Of a stretch of 50,659 bases of DNA, positions 25,129-33,126 are shown one piece after another. Both the position numbers and the translations under genes were made by a program. The notes below the pieces were generated by a model. That model made no database searches and was not told where the DNA came from. It worked only from the letters and a program-made list of their open reading frames with translations. This stretch comes from Sunxiuqinia dokdonensis (lineage in GTDB: Bacteria > Bacteroidota > Bacteroidia > Bacteroidales > Prolixibacteraceae). Location of the stretch: NCBI RefSeq assembly GCF_001270965.1, contig NZ_LGIA01000195.1, positions 1 to 50,659 of the forward strand, given 5' to 3'. Within the stretch, counting starts at the first letter, position 1, and each line of letters opens with the position of its first letter.

Positions 25129-27480
25129 TTAAAATTTGAAGTTATAGGTTACTGCCGGAATAATGGGGAAGAGGTAGGTTTTTTCCGCGTAGGTTTCCGT
25201 TGGATTTTCGGTATCCTGAACGAAATTCAAAGCCCAGGTATTTTTACGGCTGTAGGCATTGTAGATGGAGAACACCCACTCGCCGCTCCAGGCCCGGTTT
25301 CTCTTATTCCGTCCCTGCAAGGTCAGGGCCAGGTCTAGCCGGTGATAGTCGTCGTAGCGGGCGCCATTGCGCTCGGAATAATAGGGCAGGACCGTACCAT
25401 TGATTTCGTAACGCTGAACCGGCAGGGTGACCGGCTGCCCGGTGGAATAAATCCAGTTGGCCGACAGTGATACCCGCCGGTTTAACCGGTAATTCAGCAC
25501 GGTACTGATGTCATGTGTCTTATCAAAAGGGGCGACATAGGTTTTGCCGTTGTTGATTTCGGGAATGGTACGTTCGGTGCGCGACAAGGTATACCCCAGC
25601 CAGCCGGTCAGGTTGCCTTCGGTTTTCTTGAGCAGGAACTCGGCCCCGTAAGCTCTTGAATCGCCCACCCTCAATTCGCCTTCCAGGTATTTATTCAGGA
25701 GCAGGTCGGCGTGGTCAGCAAAGTCGATCGTGTTTTGCATGTCTTTGTAGTACACCTCCACCGAGGCCTGGTACCAGTCGTTCTGGAAATTCCGGAACAC
25801 GCCCAGGGCAAATTGGTCGGCAAGCTGTGGCTTGATATTGGGGCTGGCTGGAAACCAAATATCGAGCGGACTGCCGGCCGCCGAGTTGGAGGCCTGCTGA
25901 ATGGTTTGCTGCGAGCGGTTGTAGTTAAACTTGATTGACCAGTCGGGGGCAACCAGGTAGTTGATACCAAATCGCGGCTCCACGCCCCAGTAGTTCTGAT
26001 ACACCTCGCCCGAAGCATAAGTGGTGGAATCAACCACGGCATAGTTGTCATCGTAGTCGTACACCGTTCCCTTGCCAATATTCTGAAAAAGCGAGACGCG
26101 GACCCCATATTTCATGACCAGCTTGTCACCCAGCTGATGTTGGTGCGAAAGGTAGCCGGCATGCTCCAAGGCGTAATTTTTGCCAACCAGGTATTCGCCA
26201 AAAAAGGATTGGTCGCCAACGCCCATGGCCATACCGGGATTGAAGGCATGGTGAAAGCTTTGCAGTCCAAACTTCAACGAATGCTCCGGAGTGATGTAAT
26301 AACCAAAATCGGCTTTTAGTCCCAAATCTTCCAGGTCAGACTCCCAGATCCACGAATCGGGCTCGTCTTCCGGTGTTCCCAGCTCATAGTCGTAGCGACT
26401 CCACACGGCGGTCAGGTTCATAAACAGCTTTTGGTTGAAAATGTGGTTCCAGCGGGCGGTCAGTGTTTTATTGCCAAAGCCTATCTGGAAGAATTCGCTT
26501 CTCATCACATCGCGCCCCAGGTAAGCGCTTACAAACAAACGGTTGTTTTCGTTGAAGCGGTGCGAAAGCTTTAGGCTGGCGTCGTAGAAATACAGGCGGC
26601 TGTCTTTCACCTCTTCCTCCGATGCCAGGGGCATGAATAAATCCATGTAAGTGCGCCTTCCCGACAACAGCAAAGTGGTCTGGTCCTCCTTCAGCGGGCC
26701 TTCCAGGGTCAGCCTGCTCGAAATGGTTCCAATGCCACCTGTTCCTTCAAACTTTTTGGCGTTGCCGTCCTTCATTCGCACATCCAGCAGCGAAGCCAGG
26801 CGTCCGCCGTACTGCGCCGGTACATCGCCCTTATAGAGTTTAAGGTCTTTGATCGCATCGTTGTTAAATACCGAAAAGAAGCCCATGAGGTGGGAGGCGT
26901 TGTACACGGTGGCTTCGTCCAACAAGATCAGGTTTTGATCGGGACTGCCGCCGCGAACGCTGAAGCCAGAGCCACCTTCGGCTGTGGAGTGAACGCCCGG
27001 CAACAGCTGGATGGCCTTAATCAAATCCACCTCACCCATCAGTGCCGGAATCGACTTAATGGTTTTGGTCTGCAACTTTTCGACCCCCATTTCCACTTGG
27101 GTGATGTTTTGGTCTTTCCGTTCTCCAAGAACCTGAATTTCCTCCAACTCCTCCGATTCGGGCATCAGTCCGATTTCCAGGCGCTGGCTTTTGCTCAGAT
27201 CCATTTCTTTTTCAAAATCGTGATAACCAATGTAGCTTGACACCAGGGTGTAAGTGCCGGCGGGGACGGCAATGGAATAAAAACCATAGCTGTTGCTGAC
27301 GGTTCCCACACCGAGTTCTTTGACGAGCAAGGTGGCTCCGATCAAACTTTCGCCGCTTTCGGCATCGCTAATGTGCCCACTGATGATTTTGCGGGCGGTT
27401 TTTTCATCGTGATCAGGGAGGGCAAACAAAGATCCGGCTGTGCAAATGGACACAGCCAGTATAAAAAAATTTCTGAACAT
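25129..27480 (-). CDS. TonB-dependent outer-membrane receptor (partner of DUF4249 lipoprotein)
   Basis: This 783-residue receptor has a signal peptide, a carboxypeptidase-regulatory-like N-terminal domain (GHISDAESGESLIGATL and GTYTLVSSYIGY, about 34-108), a plug (LMGEVDLIKAIQLLPGV, GFSVRGGSPDQNLILLDE, about 135-240) and a 22-strand-type barrel ending YLFPIIPAVTYNFKF with the terminal aromatic. It uses proton-motive force through TonB to import a ligand. With the DUF4249 lipoprotein it forms a two-component uptake unit. The substrate is not indicated; iron chelates or peptides are possibilities. No Fur-like or riboswitch signal was seen in the 143-base upstream gap. Confidence 0.9.
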   Translation of the reverse strand: MFRNFFILAVSICTAGSLFALPDHDEKTARKIISGHISDAESGESLIGATLLVKELGVGTVSNSYGFYSIAVPAGTYTLVSSYIGYHDFEKEMDLSKSQRLEIGLMPESEELEEIQVLGERKDQNITQVEMGVEKLQTKTIKSIPALMGEVDLIKAIQLLPGVHSTAEGGSGFSVRGGSPDQNLILLDEATVYNASHLMGFFSVFNNDAIKDLKLYKGDVPAQYGGRLASLLDVRMKDGNAKKFEGTGGIGTISSRLTLEGPLKEDQTTLLLSGRRTYMDLFMPLASEEEVKDSRLYFYDASLKLSHRFNENNRLFVSAYLGRDVMRSEFFQIGFGNKTLTARWNHIFNQKLFMNLTAVWSRYDYELGTPEDEPDSWIWESDLEDLGLKADFGYYITPEHSLKFGLQSFHHAFNPGMAMGVGDQSFFGEYLVGKNYALEHAGYLSHQHQLGDKLVMKYGVRVSLFQNIGKGTVYDYDDNYAVVDSTTYASGEVYQNYWGVEPRFGINYLVAPDWSIKFNYNRSQQTIQQASNSAAGSPLDIWFPASPNIKPQLADQFALGVFRNFQNDWYQASVEVYYKDMQNTIDFADHADLLLNKYLEGELRVGDSRAYGAEFLLKKTEGNLTGWLGYTLSRTERTIPEINNGKTYVAPFDKTHDISTVLNYRLNRRVSLSANWIYSTGQPVTLPVQRYEINGTVLPYYSERNGARYDDYHRLDLALTLQGRNKRNRAWSGEWVFSIYNAYSRKNTWALNFVQDTENPTETYAEKTYLFPIIPAVTYNFKF

Positions 27481-27624
27481 GGTTTAAAGACGTTTCAATT
27501 GTTTCGTAACTGTTTTCTGGCTAATCAATAAGACTCACTTGGTATCAAAACGTTGCAATTTTTTTGTGAAAAAACAATTAAAATTCACAAAAAGCTGGTA
27601 GCCAGCTGTTAAGTACTACCCCGT

Positions 27625-28236
27625 TTAGCGACCCAGTCGGTAGTAAAGGCTGGTACTGATGACTTTATTGTATTGATCGTCCCACCAATACCAATAGATT
27701 TCGCCGGGCAAATCGCGGGTAGCTAAGAAAGAATAAGCCAGCCGAAGGTCGAATTTCAGCCGGTCGGTCAGCTCAATGCGGGTACCCAGCAAGGCTTGGT
27801 AGTCGAATTCGTTAAATGGGCGGATGTCTTCTGGTGGAAACGGCCCATGGTTGTCCCACTCGCCGCTGTGCATGAGGTAGCCCACCGAAAGCCCGGCCAG
27901 AAACGAAATGGCCCGACTGGTTCGGAATCCCAAATAGACCGGCACATCCATATAGCCCAGCCGCATGATGTATTTTTCCTGGTCGCCTGTTTCGGTATCC
28001 GGATTTTTGCGGCTGCCCTTCTGACTGTATTTAATTTCTCCTCCGGCATAAATCACGCGCGACAAGTCGGTTTGCACATATCCGCCAAGCAGCACGCCCG
28101 GTTTGTGGTAGCCGTGGGTAAAGTCGCCATCGACCTGCGAGGCATTGAAGCCTGCCAAAATTCCGCCTTCGAAGCGCTGCGACTGGGCTGCAAAAGCGGA
28201 CAAGGCCATCAATATCAGGAGTAAGATCCGTTTCAC
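27625..28236 (-). CDS. Small outer-membrane beta-barrel protein (PorT-family type)
   Basis: This 203-residue protein has a signal peptide (through FAAQSQ) followed by alternating amphipathic strands (FEGGILAGFNASQVDGD, KPGVLLGGYVQTDLS, AISFLAGLSVGYLMH, LKFDLRLAYSFLA) and a terminal TSLYYRLGR strand, as in 8- to 10-strand barrels annotated as outer-membrane beta-barrel or PorT-family proteins. No function can be assigned. The start is GTG (28234-28236), one base after the stop of the sirtuin gene, so the two are surely co-transcribed. Confidence 0.8.
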   Translation of the reverse strand: MKRILLLILMALSAFAAQSQRFEGGILAGFNASQVDGDFTHGYHKPGVLLGGYVQTDLSRVIYAGGEIKYSQKGSRKNPDTETGDQEKYIMRLGYMDVPVYLGFRTSRAISFLAGLSVGYLMHSGEWDNHGPFPPEDIRPFNEFDYQALLGTRIELTDRLKFDLRLAYSFLATRDLPGEIYWYWWDDQYNKVISTSLYYRLGR

Positions 28237-28237
28237 C

Positions 28238-28927
28238 TTAGCACAGTTTCTTTAGTTTTTCTTTCAGAATGGCGACACCCCGCCCGGCTTTTTCTTCAAT
28301 AAAAGTCACTTTCCGCAGATAGACTGGCGGACGCTCGGGATCGACTACAAATAAGGGCACATCGTCGCGGGTGTAATGCAGCAGCCCGGCGGCGGGATAA
28401 ACATTGAGCGAGGTGCCGACCACGACAAAGATATCGGCCTGCTCCACCAGGGGCACGGCCTCTTCCATGGCGGGCACCATTTCGCCAAACCAAACAATGT
28501 GCGGACGAAGCTGGTAGCCTTTTTCACACCGATCGCCAAATTTCAGTTCCCAGCCCTCCAAGTCATAAACCAACTCTTCGTATTTGGTACTGCGCACTTT
28601 TTTCAGCTCGCCATGCAAGTGCAGCACTTTTGAGCTGCCGGCCCGCTCGTGCAGGTCATCCACATTTTGGGTGATGATTTGCACGTCGAAATCGTTTTCC
28701 AGTTCAGCCAGCCCCAGGTGACCGGCGTTGGGTTCGCATTCGTACAACTGCTTGCGGCGGTCGTTGTAAAATTTCATCACCAGCTCCGGGTTGCGTTCCC
28801 AGGCTTCGGGCGTGGCTACTTCGGTAATGTCGTATTCTTCCCACAAACCACCCATATCACGAAAGGTGCGGATGCCGCTTTCCTGGCTGATGCCGGCCCC
28901 GGTTAAAACCACCAGTTTTTTCTTCAT
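28238..28927 (-). CDS. NAD-dependent protein deacylase, Sir2 family (no zinc cysteines)
   Basis: This 229-residue sirtuin removes acyl groups from lysines using NAD. Motifs are TGAGISQESGI (9-19), ITQNVDDLHERAG, and HLHGE with catalytic His105. Tyr54 and Arg57 (YNDRRKQL) are the pair that mark class III sirtuins such as CobB and SIRT5, which prefer succinyl or malonyl groups. The usual four zinc cysteines after HLHG are missing; only Cys134 (GDRCEKG) lies in that region, before LRPHIVWFGE. Similar zinc-free forms occur in Bacteroidota. The gene is tightly coupled to a small outer-membrane barrel gene. A near-consensus TATCTTTA lies at 28946-28953 upstream. Confidence 0.88.
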   Translation of the reverse strand: MKKKLVVLTGAGISQESGIRTFRDMGGLWEEYDITEVATPEAWERNPELVMKFYNDRRKQLYECEPNAGHLGLAELENDFDVQIITQNVDDLHERAGSSKVLHLHGELKKVRSTKYEELVYDLEGWELKFGDRCEKGYQLRPHIVWFGEMVPAMEEAVPLVEQADIFVVVGTSLNVYPAAGLLHYTRDDVPLFVVDPERPPVYLRKVTFIEEKAGRGVAILKEKLKKLC

Positions 28928-29020
28928 GATTGTTGATTTTGGTTTTAAAGATAGGGTGAAATGGCTTGTTTTGCAATTTAAATGAAGCCGCGGCAGACGG
29001 ATCTGGTTCAGGTTGCGGAA

Positions 29021-29800
29021 TTAGCCCGAAACCTGCACCTTGAAACCGGCTTGCTCCACGCGTGCGGCAATGGCGTTCAGTTCTTCCAACGTGATTTTCT
29101 GCAATCCTTCGGCCGGGGTGTCGCGCTCAATGGTATAAATCATCACCTGCCCCGGCTGGATGATTTTTAGCGCTTCCAGCCAGGCGGTCAGCTCTTTTTC
29201 GGTGGTGTTGTCGACCACTTGCCCTTTATGCGTTCCTCGAACAAACAGGGTTTGAATGATGGCCCGGTGCCCGAAGCGTTTCAGTTGTCCGATGGTTTCC
29301 TGCAGGTTGAAACGGCCAACGGGGCAATCGAGCAGTTGCACCGTTTCTTCGATGGCCGAATCTAATTTCAGGATATTATCTTCGATTTTAAGCAGGGCTT
29401 GAAACACGCTTTCGCGGTGAATCATGCTTGAATTGGACAATACGGCGATGCGGCAGTTGGGGGCAAATTCGTCGCGCAGGGCCAGGGTGTCGTCAATGAT
29501 TTCGGCAAACTGGGGGTGAAGGGTGGGCTCGCCGTTTCCCGCGAAGGTAATCACATCGGGTAGTTGGCCGTTTTCCTGCATGGCCTTTAGCTTGCTCCGC
29601 AGCTTATCGGCTACCGTTTCGCGTGGCGGAAGCTCGGCCTTCTTTTCCCGCTTTTTGGGGTTCCAGCCACATTCGCAGTAAATGCAGTCGAACGAACACA
29701 GTTTGCTGTCGGTTGGCAGCAGGTTAACTCCCAGCGAAACACCCAGCCGGCGGCTATTGACCGGCCCAAAAATAATCTCATCGAACAGAAAGGTTGCCAT
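29021..29800 (-). CDS. Radical SAM protein
   Basis: This 259-residue radical SAM protein has the cluster motif CSFDCIYC (CxxxCxxC) near residues 35-42 after an FGPVNSRRLGVSLGVNLLP leader. That leader is characteristic of the COG0731-type Fe-S oxidoreductases related to the wyosine enzyme TYW1. The GNGEPTLHP loop is the SAM-binding GGE-like motif. The reaction is not known for bacterial members. A -7 box lies 15 bases upstream. Confidence 0.85.
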   Translation of the reverse strand: MATFLFDEIIFGPVNSRRLGVSLGVNLLPTDSKLCSFDCIYCECGWNPKKREKKAELPPRETVADKLRSKLKAMQENGQLPDVITFAGNGEPTLHPQFAEIIDDTLALRDEFAPNCRIAVLSNSSMIHRESVFQALLKIEDNILKLDSAIEETVQLLDCPVGRFNLQETIGQLKRFGHRAIIQTLFVRGTHKGQVVDNTTEKELTAWLEALKIIQPGQVMIYTIERDTPAEGLQKITLEELNAIAARVEQAGFKVQVSG

Positions 29801-29814
29801 GCGTCATTTTTCAG

Positions 29815-29822
29815 CAAAAGTA
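29815..29822 (-). promoter_or_regulatory. -7 box for radical SAM gene
   Basis: On the minus strand TACTTTTG matches TAnnTTTG and ends 14 bases before the ATG at 29800. Confidence 0.5.
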
Positions 29823-29879
29823 AGGATTAAATGAAAGAATTAGCCATGGACAGCAGACTTCTGATTTTCAATGCGTCAA

Positions 29880-30374
29880 TCAGATCAGCATTTTCAGGTG
29901 GCTGTTTTCGGTTAACCGGAGTTTTTGGTAGTCCATGCCCGAGATGAGCATGAGGCCCGGTCGTTTGCCTTTTTCGATGCTGCCCAGCTCCTTGTCGAGC
30001 GAAATGGATTTGGCCGAGTCGAGCGTGAAGATACGGATCAGTTGCTCGAGGCTGATGTTTTGATTGTCCATTTGAATGGCTTTTAACCAACCCAGCAGGT
30101 CTTTTTCGGTGTTGAGGCGCTCGGGACAAAGCGACTCGAAGGGGCGGAGTGCGGGAAATTTCCGGTAGAACCTTGCCGGTTCAAATTCGTGGTAAACATT
30201 GACAAAGGCCGGACAAATGATGCCATTGTGAAATTCGAGCCCGGCTTCTTCGCGAAATGGGCCCGTTGGTTTAATGATGTCCAAAATCAAGCCGCTTGAA
30301 TCGACCTGGACTGTTCCTTTGGCAATGGGTTTTTCGTTGCCCGGAAAGAGGAAGTGAGCGGCAAACTTTCTCAT
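29880..30374 (-). CDS. Amidohydrolase-like protein with the catalytic barrel deleted
   Basis: This 164-residue protein looks like the two ends of a metal-dependent amidohydrolase (cytosine deaminase/chlorohydrolase type) joined together. The N-terminal part has the composite beta-sandwich (GTVQVDSSGLILDI) and the strand GIICPAFVNVYHEF, where the family normally reads PGFVNxHxHxE. The C-terminal part has LEQLIRIFTLDSAKSI and GSIEKGKRPGLMLI, typical of the last barrel helix and closing sandwich. About 200 residues, with the metal ligands, are missing and the HxH pair is not preserved. The frame is intact and its ATG overlaps the stop of the upstream DUF4296 gene (30371-30374), so it is probably translated. 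It could be a decayed gene or a repurposed fold. Confidence 0.65.
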   Translation of the reverse strand: MRKFAAHFLFPGNEKPIAKGTVQVDSSGLILDIIKPTGPFREEAGLEFHNGIICPAFVNVYHEFEPARFYRKFPALRPFESLCPERLNTEKDLLGWLKAIQMDNQNISLEQLIRIFTLDSAKSISLDKELGSIEKGKRPGLMLISGMDYQKLRLTENSHLKMLI

Positions 30375-30757
30375 TTTTCGGGTTGAATGTTGACTTCTTT
30401 TTTTTCATTCGCCTCTTCCTGAAGCATGTTTAGCCGATCGACAACCTGCTGATAAATACGCTCATATACTTTAGGCAAACTCGAATAATACACGACCGAC
30501 TGGGCAAAAACTGAATCGGCCACGCCATGCTTTTCCAACACCGAATAGTACAGGTCCTTGGATTCAAGTTTGGCGATTTCCTTATCAAAACGATATTGGT
30601 TGGCGTACGCTTCGTTGAGGTGCATATCATAAAGCATGTCAACCATTTGCTTTTCCTTGATTAAGTTGTCGGGCTTTGGAAATCCCTTCTTCTCTTTGCA
30701 CGAAAACGAGGCAACAGCAAGTAAAATCAGTAAAAAGTAGTGGGTTGTTCTTTTCAT
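30371..30757 (-). CDS. DUF4296 lipoprotein
   Basis: This 128-residue lipoprotein (SFSC, Cys20) has the DUF4296 pattern: an IKEKQMVDMLYDMHLNEA helix followed by a YYSVLEKHGV segment and a YYSSLPKVYERIYQQV helix. The family is restricted to Bacteroidota and has no known function. It has its own -7 box and is translationally coupled to the shortened amidohydrolase-like gene. Confidence 0.8.
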   Translation of the reverse strand: MKRTTHYFLLILLAVASFSCKEKKGFPKPDNLIKEKQMVDMLYDMHLNEAYANQYRFDKEIAKLESKDLYYSVLEKHGVADSVFAQSVVYYSSLPKVYERIYQQVVDRLNMLQEEANEKKEVNIQPEK

Positions 30758-30778
30758 TTCAACAAAACAATTCGTTCA

Positions 30779-30786
30779 CAAAGTTA
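30779..30786 (-). promoter_or_regulatory. -7 box for DUF4296 gene
   Basis: On the minus strand TAACTTTG matches TAnnTTTG, about 18 nt of predicted leader before the ATG at 30757. It separates this pair from the cobalamin cluster upstream. Confidence 0.5.
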
Positions 30787-30892
30787 GGATTCCATCCCAT
30801 TAAATGATCAGCTAACTTCAGAAAAAGATCGAAAATTCGAAAAGAGCGGACCCTTTAGATGGTTATGCCCACATCTTTGGAGCTTATCGGGG

Positions 30893-31813
30893 CTACCAAT
30901 AGCACACGACAATTCCCCCAACCATCACCACCGCACTTGCCACATTGACATAAACCGCCAGGCAAAAGTCGCGGGTAGTAATCTCCTTTTCATGATGGCC
31001 GATATACGGTTTGTCCACCAGCTTGCCATGATAAACGTTTGGGCCGCCAAAGCGGCATTTGAGGATGCCGGCCAGGGCAGCTTCGGGATAGCCGGCATTG
31101 GGGCTGGCGTGCTGATGGCCGTATTGAAAGACATGCCGGATGCCGCTCCAACTGAGGGTGACCAAGACCATCAACAGGGCGGTGAGGCGCGCCGGGACCA
31201 GGTTGAGCAGGTCGTCGAGCCGGGCGGCCAGCCAGCCAAAGTGCTGGTAGCGTTCGTTTTTATAGCCAATCATCGAGTCGAGGGTGCTGGCCATTTTAAA
31301 GGCAAACAGCAAGGGGACACCTCCCAAGGCATAGTAGAAGAGCGGGGCAATCACCCCATCGCTGAGGTTTTCGGCCATGGTCTCCAACACGGCCGTGCGG
31401 ATTTGCTGTCCATTCAAACTCGACGTATCCCGTCCCACAATGTAGCTCAACTGACGGCGGGCAGCTTCCAGCCCATCGTTGTTCAACGCCCGGATCACCA
31501 GCCATGATTCGTAGATGAGGCTTCGATTGGCCAGCCCGTAAAATACACCAACAGAAGCAGCAATCAGGTAAATTCTTGGAAACGATTCCAGCTTGCGAAA
31601 CAGCAAGAACAACAGCAGCCAGCTCATTCCAACCAAAAAGGCAGCAGTTGTTGCGCCTTTGAACTTGCGGTAGTTCCCGTGGTTCAAGTGCTTTTCAAAC
31701 CAGGCAATCAGCCAGCCAAACAGACGAATGGGATGTGGCAGCCAGCGCGGATCGCCTAACAGGCCGTCGAGCGCAAAACCGATGAGCAGGGGAATCAGGT
31801 ACGTGTGGTCCAT
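30893..31813 (-). CDS. cbiB: Adenosylcobinamide-phosphate synthase CbiB/CobD
   Basis: This integral membrane enzyme of about 306 residues attaches (R)-1-amino-2-propanol (or its phosphate) to adenosylcobyric acid. The N-terminus (LIGFALDGLLGDPRWLPHPIRLFG) is the family hallmark, as are GRDTSSLNGQQIRTAVLETMAENLSDG and the PNAGYPEAALAGIL stretch near the C-terminus. Several hydrophobic segments span the inner membrane. The frame opens with a TTG at 31816 and an ATG at 31813; the ATG is preferred. It is the most distal gene of the cobalamin cluster, separated from cobQ by an alkC-type gene and a palindromic repeat. Confidence 0.92.
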   Translation of the reverse strand: MDHTYLIPLLIGFALDGLLGDPRWLPHPIRLFGWLIAWFEKHLNHGNYRKFKGATTAAFLVGMSWLLLFLLFRKLESFPRIYLIAASVGVFYGLANRSLIYESWLVIRALNNDGLEAARRQLSYIVGRDTSSLNGQQIRTAVLETMAENLSDGVIAPLFYYALGGVPLLFAFKMASTLDSMIGYKNERYQHFGWLAARLDDLLNLVPARLTALLMVLVTLSWSGIRHVFQYGHQHASPNAGYPEAALAGILKCRFGGPNVYHGKLVDKPYIGHHEKEITTRDFCLAVYVNVASAVVMVGGIVVCYW

Positions 31814-31840
31814 CAATAATAGCGATAATTTTGGTTACGA

Positions 31841-31915
31841 GTCATCCTGAACTTGTTTCAGGATCTCTATTGATAGCTGACAGATCCCAATCCGGCAATT
31901 GCCGGACGGGATGAC
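31841..31915. repeat. REP-like palindromic element between alkC and cbiB
   Basis: The ends are complementary (GTCATCC at 31841 and GGATGAC ending at 31915). Inside are a hairpin ATCCTGAA/TTCAGGAT (loop CTTGT) and the palindrome CCGGCAATTGCCGG near 31892-31905. The nested design is that of a dispersed extragenic palindrome. No coding sequence overlaps it. Confidence 0.6.
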
Positions 31916-31917
31916 GT

Positions 31918-31977
31918 TTACCGCGCTTGCTTGTTTTCATTCAAAACTGAATACACCGAGTCCATATCCAGACATTC
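31918..31977 (-). pseudogene. Remnant copy of the cobQ 3' end downstream of alkC
   Basis: On the minus strand 31974-31918 reads CLDMDSVYSVLNENKQAR then TAA, resembling the CobQ C-terminus CVDMDQVYSVLDGERSC (9 of the first 11 residues identical). The DNA at 31943-31977 matches 33149-33183 at 30 of 35 positions. It begins just after the alkC stop and has no start of its own, so it is read as a leftover or duplicated tail, not a gene. Confidence 0.55.
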
Positions 31978-31982
31978 ATTTC

Positions 31983-33086
31983 TTATTTGATTGAAGTTTC
32001 ACCCGCAGGTTTCAGCTGAATGCTTGTTTCAGCTTTCTTTTCGCCATTAACGATCAGCTCAAGCCGGTGCTTGCCTGGAAAGTGTTTCCGCGTGGTACGT
32101 TCCAAAAAGCTGTGTTTGAAAACAATGGTGTGTTTCCCTGGCTTCCATGCTTTTTCGCTGATCTGGAAAACTTTTGGTGAAGTTTTGCCATTTGCCTTCA
32201 CAAAATAAACCAGGTACTCCAACCTGATTTTTTTGCTTTGCTTTTCATTCACGTCCAGTTGAAAACTCAGTTGGATTTGGTCCCCGATGAATGCGGATTC
32301 AACCTCAGCCTCAAAAAGCGGGATATTGACATGTTCGGGGTCGCCAAAACCGAACAGCAACATCGCCCTTTTGTTGCCCGATTTCAGCAAAGTCCGGCAA
32401 GCATGTTTGATGATCCAGTCGGTGTTGGCCGATTTTCCCTGCCAGCTTTCGCACAAGCCAAGCACCAACTCCGGGTGATCTTTCGAGATATCGTTCAGGT
32501 TGTTGGCCACACTTTTCCGGACATATTCCGACGGGTCGTTTTTCAGTTTTTCCAGGATTGGGATAATGGGCGACGGATCTTTTTTGAATTTCTTCAACGC
32601 CATTGCCCAAGGCAAGCGCGGGCGGCAGCCTTCGCTTGCCAAGCGCCGGACGTGTTCATTTTTGTGGCCGGCCCATAGCAACATTTGTTGCATGCCCCGT
32701 TGAGGTTCCTGGTCAAGGAACGGGCGGATGGCATATTCGGAACTGCAACTTTTGGTAAATTCCTCCAGCGCCTGCATGGAAAGCTCCCAATGCCCTTGCC
32801 CGTAGAGCTCAACATAGTCGGCAAACGACATAACAATCAAACCCTTCACTTTCGGACTGGCCTTGATCATGATGGCAATGGCATCGTGGTAGTTTTCAGG
32901 AAGCCACTGTTTCAGGCACAAAGCGATGTGCCTCATGCGCTGTTTTAGTTCGAGTTGTTCCCATGAATCCGAAAAAACAGATCGCAGGAATTCTTCAACC
33001 AAAAAATCAGGGTAAACCGTTTTTAACGATTCAGCTATTTCCCTGACAATTTCGGGAGCGTACAAGGTGTCTTTCAATTTATCCAT
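31983..33086 (-). CDS. AlkC-like DNA alkylation repair glycosylase with C-terminal Ig-like domain
   Basis: This 367-residue protein has HEAT-like helical repeats (about 1-240) with the AlkC-type core HVRRLASEGCRPRLPWA and PSEYVRKSVANNLNDISKDHP. A C-terminal beta-rich domain (about 260-360: QIQLSFQLDVNEKQ, GKHRLELIVNGE) resembles the Ig-like domain that some AlkC proteins use to grip DNA. AlkC removes 3-methyladenine and 3-methylcytosine-type lesions. The gene sits between cobQ and cbiB, which is unexpected for a repair gene. A degenerate copy of the cobQ 3' end follows it, suggesting insertion. It starts 40 bases after the cobQ stop and has no recognisable promoter of its own, so it may be transcribed with the cobalamin genes. 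Confidence 0.82.
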   Translation of the reverse strand: MDKLKDTLYAPEIVREIAESLKTVYPDFLVEEFLRSVFSDSWEQLELKQRMRHIALCLKQWLPENYHDAIAIMIKASPKVKGLIVMSFADYVELYGQGHWELSMQALEEFTKSCSSEYAIRPFLDQEPQRGMQQMLLWAGHKNEHVRRLASEGCRPRLPWAMALKKFKKDPSPIIPILEKLKNDPSEYVRKSVANNLNDISKDHPELVLGLCESWQGKSANTDWIIKHACRTLLKSGNKRAMLLFGFGDPEHVNIPLFEAEVESAFIGDQIQLSFQLDVNEKQSKKIRLEYLVYFVKANGKTSPKVFQISEKAWKPGKHTIVFKHSFLERTTRKHFPGKHRLELIVNGEKKAETSIQLKPAGETSIK

Positions 33087-33126
33087 TTCGTTCTTTTTTA
33101 TTAGGACTTATACTTGTGCGACAGCT

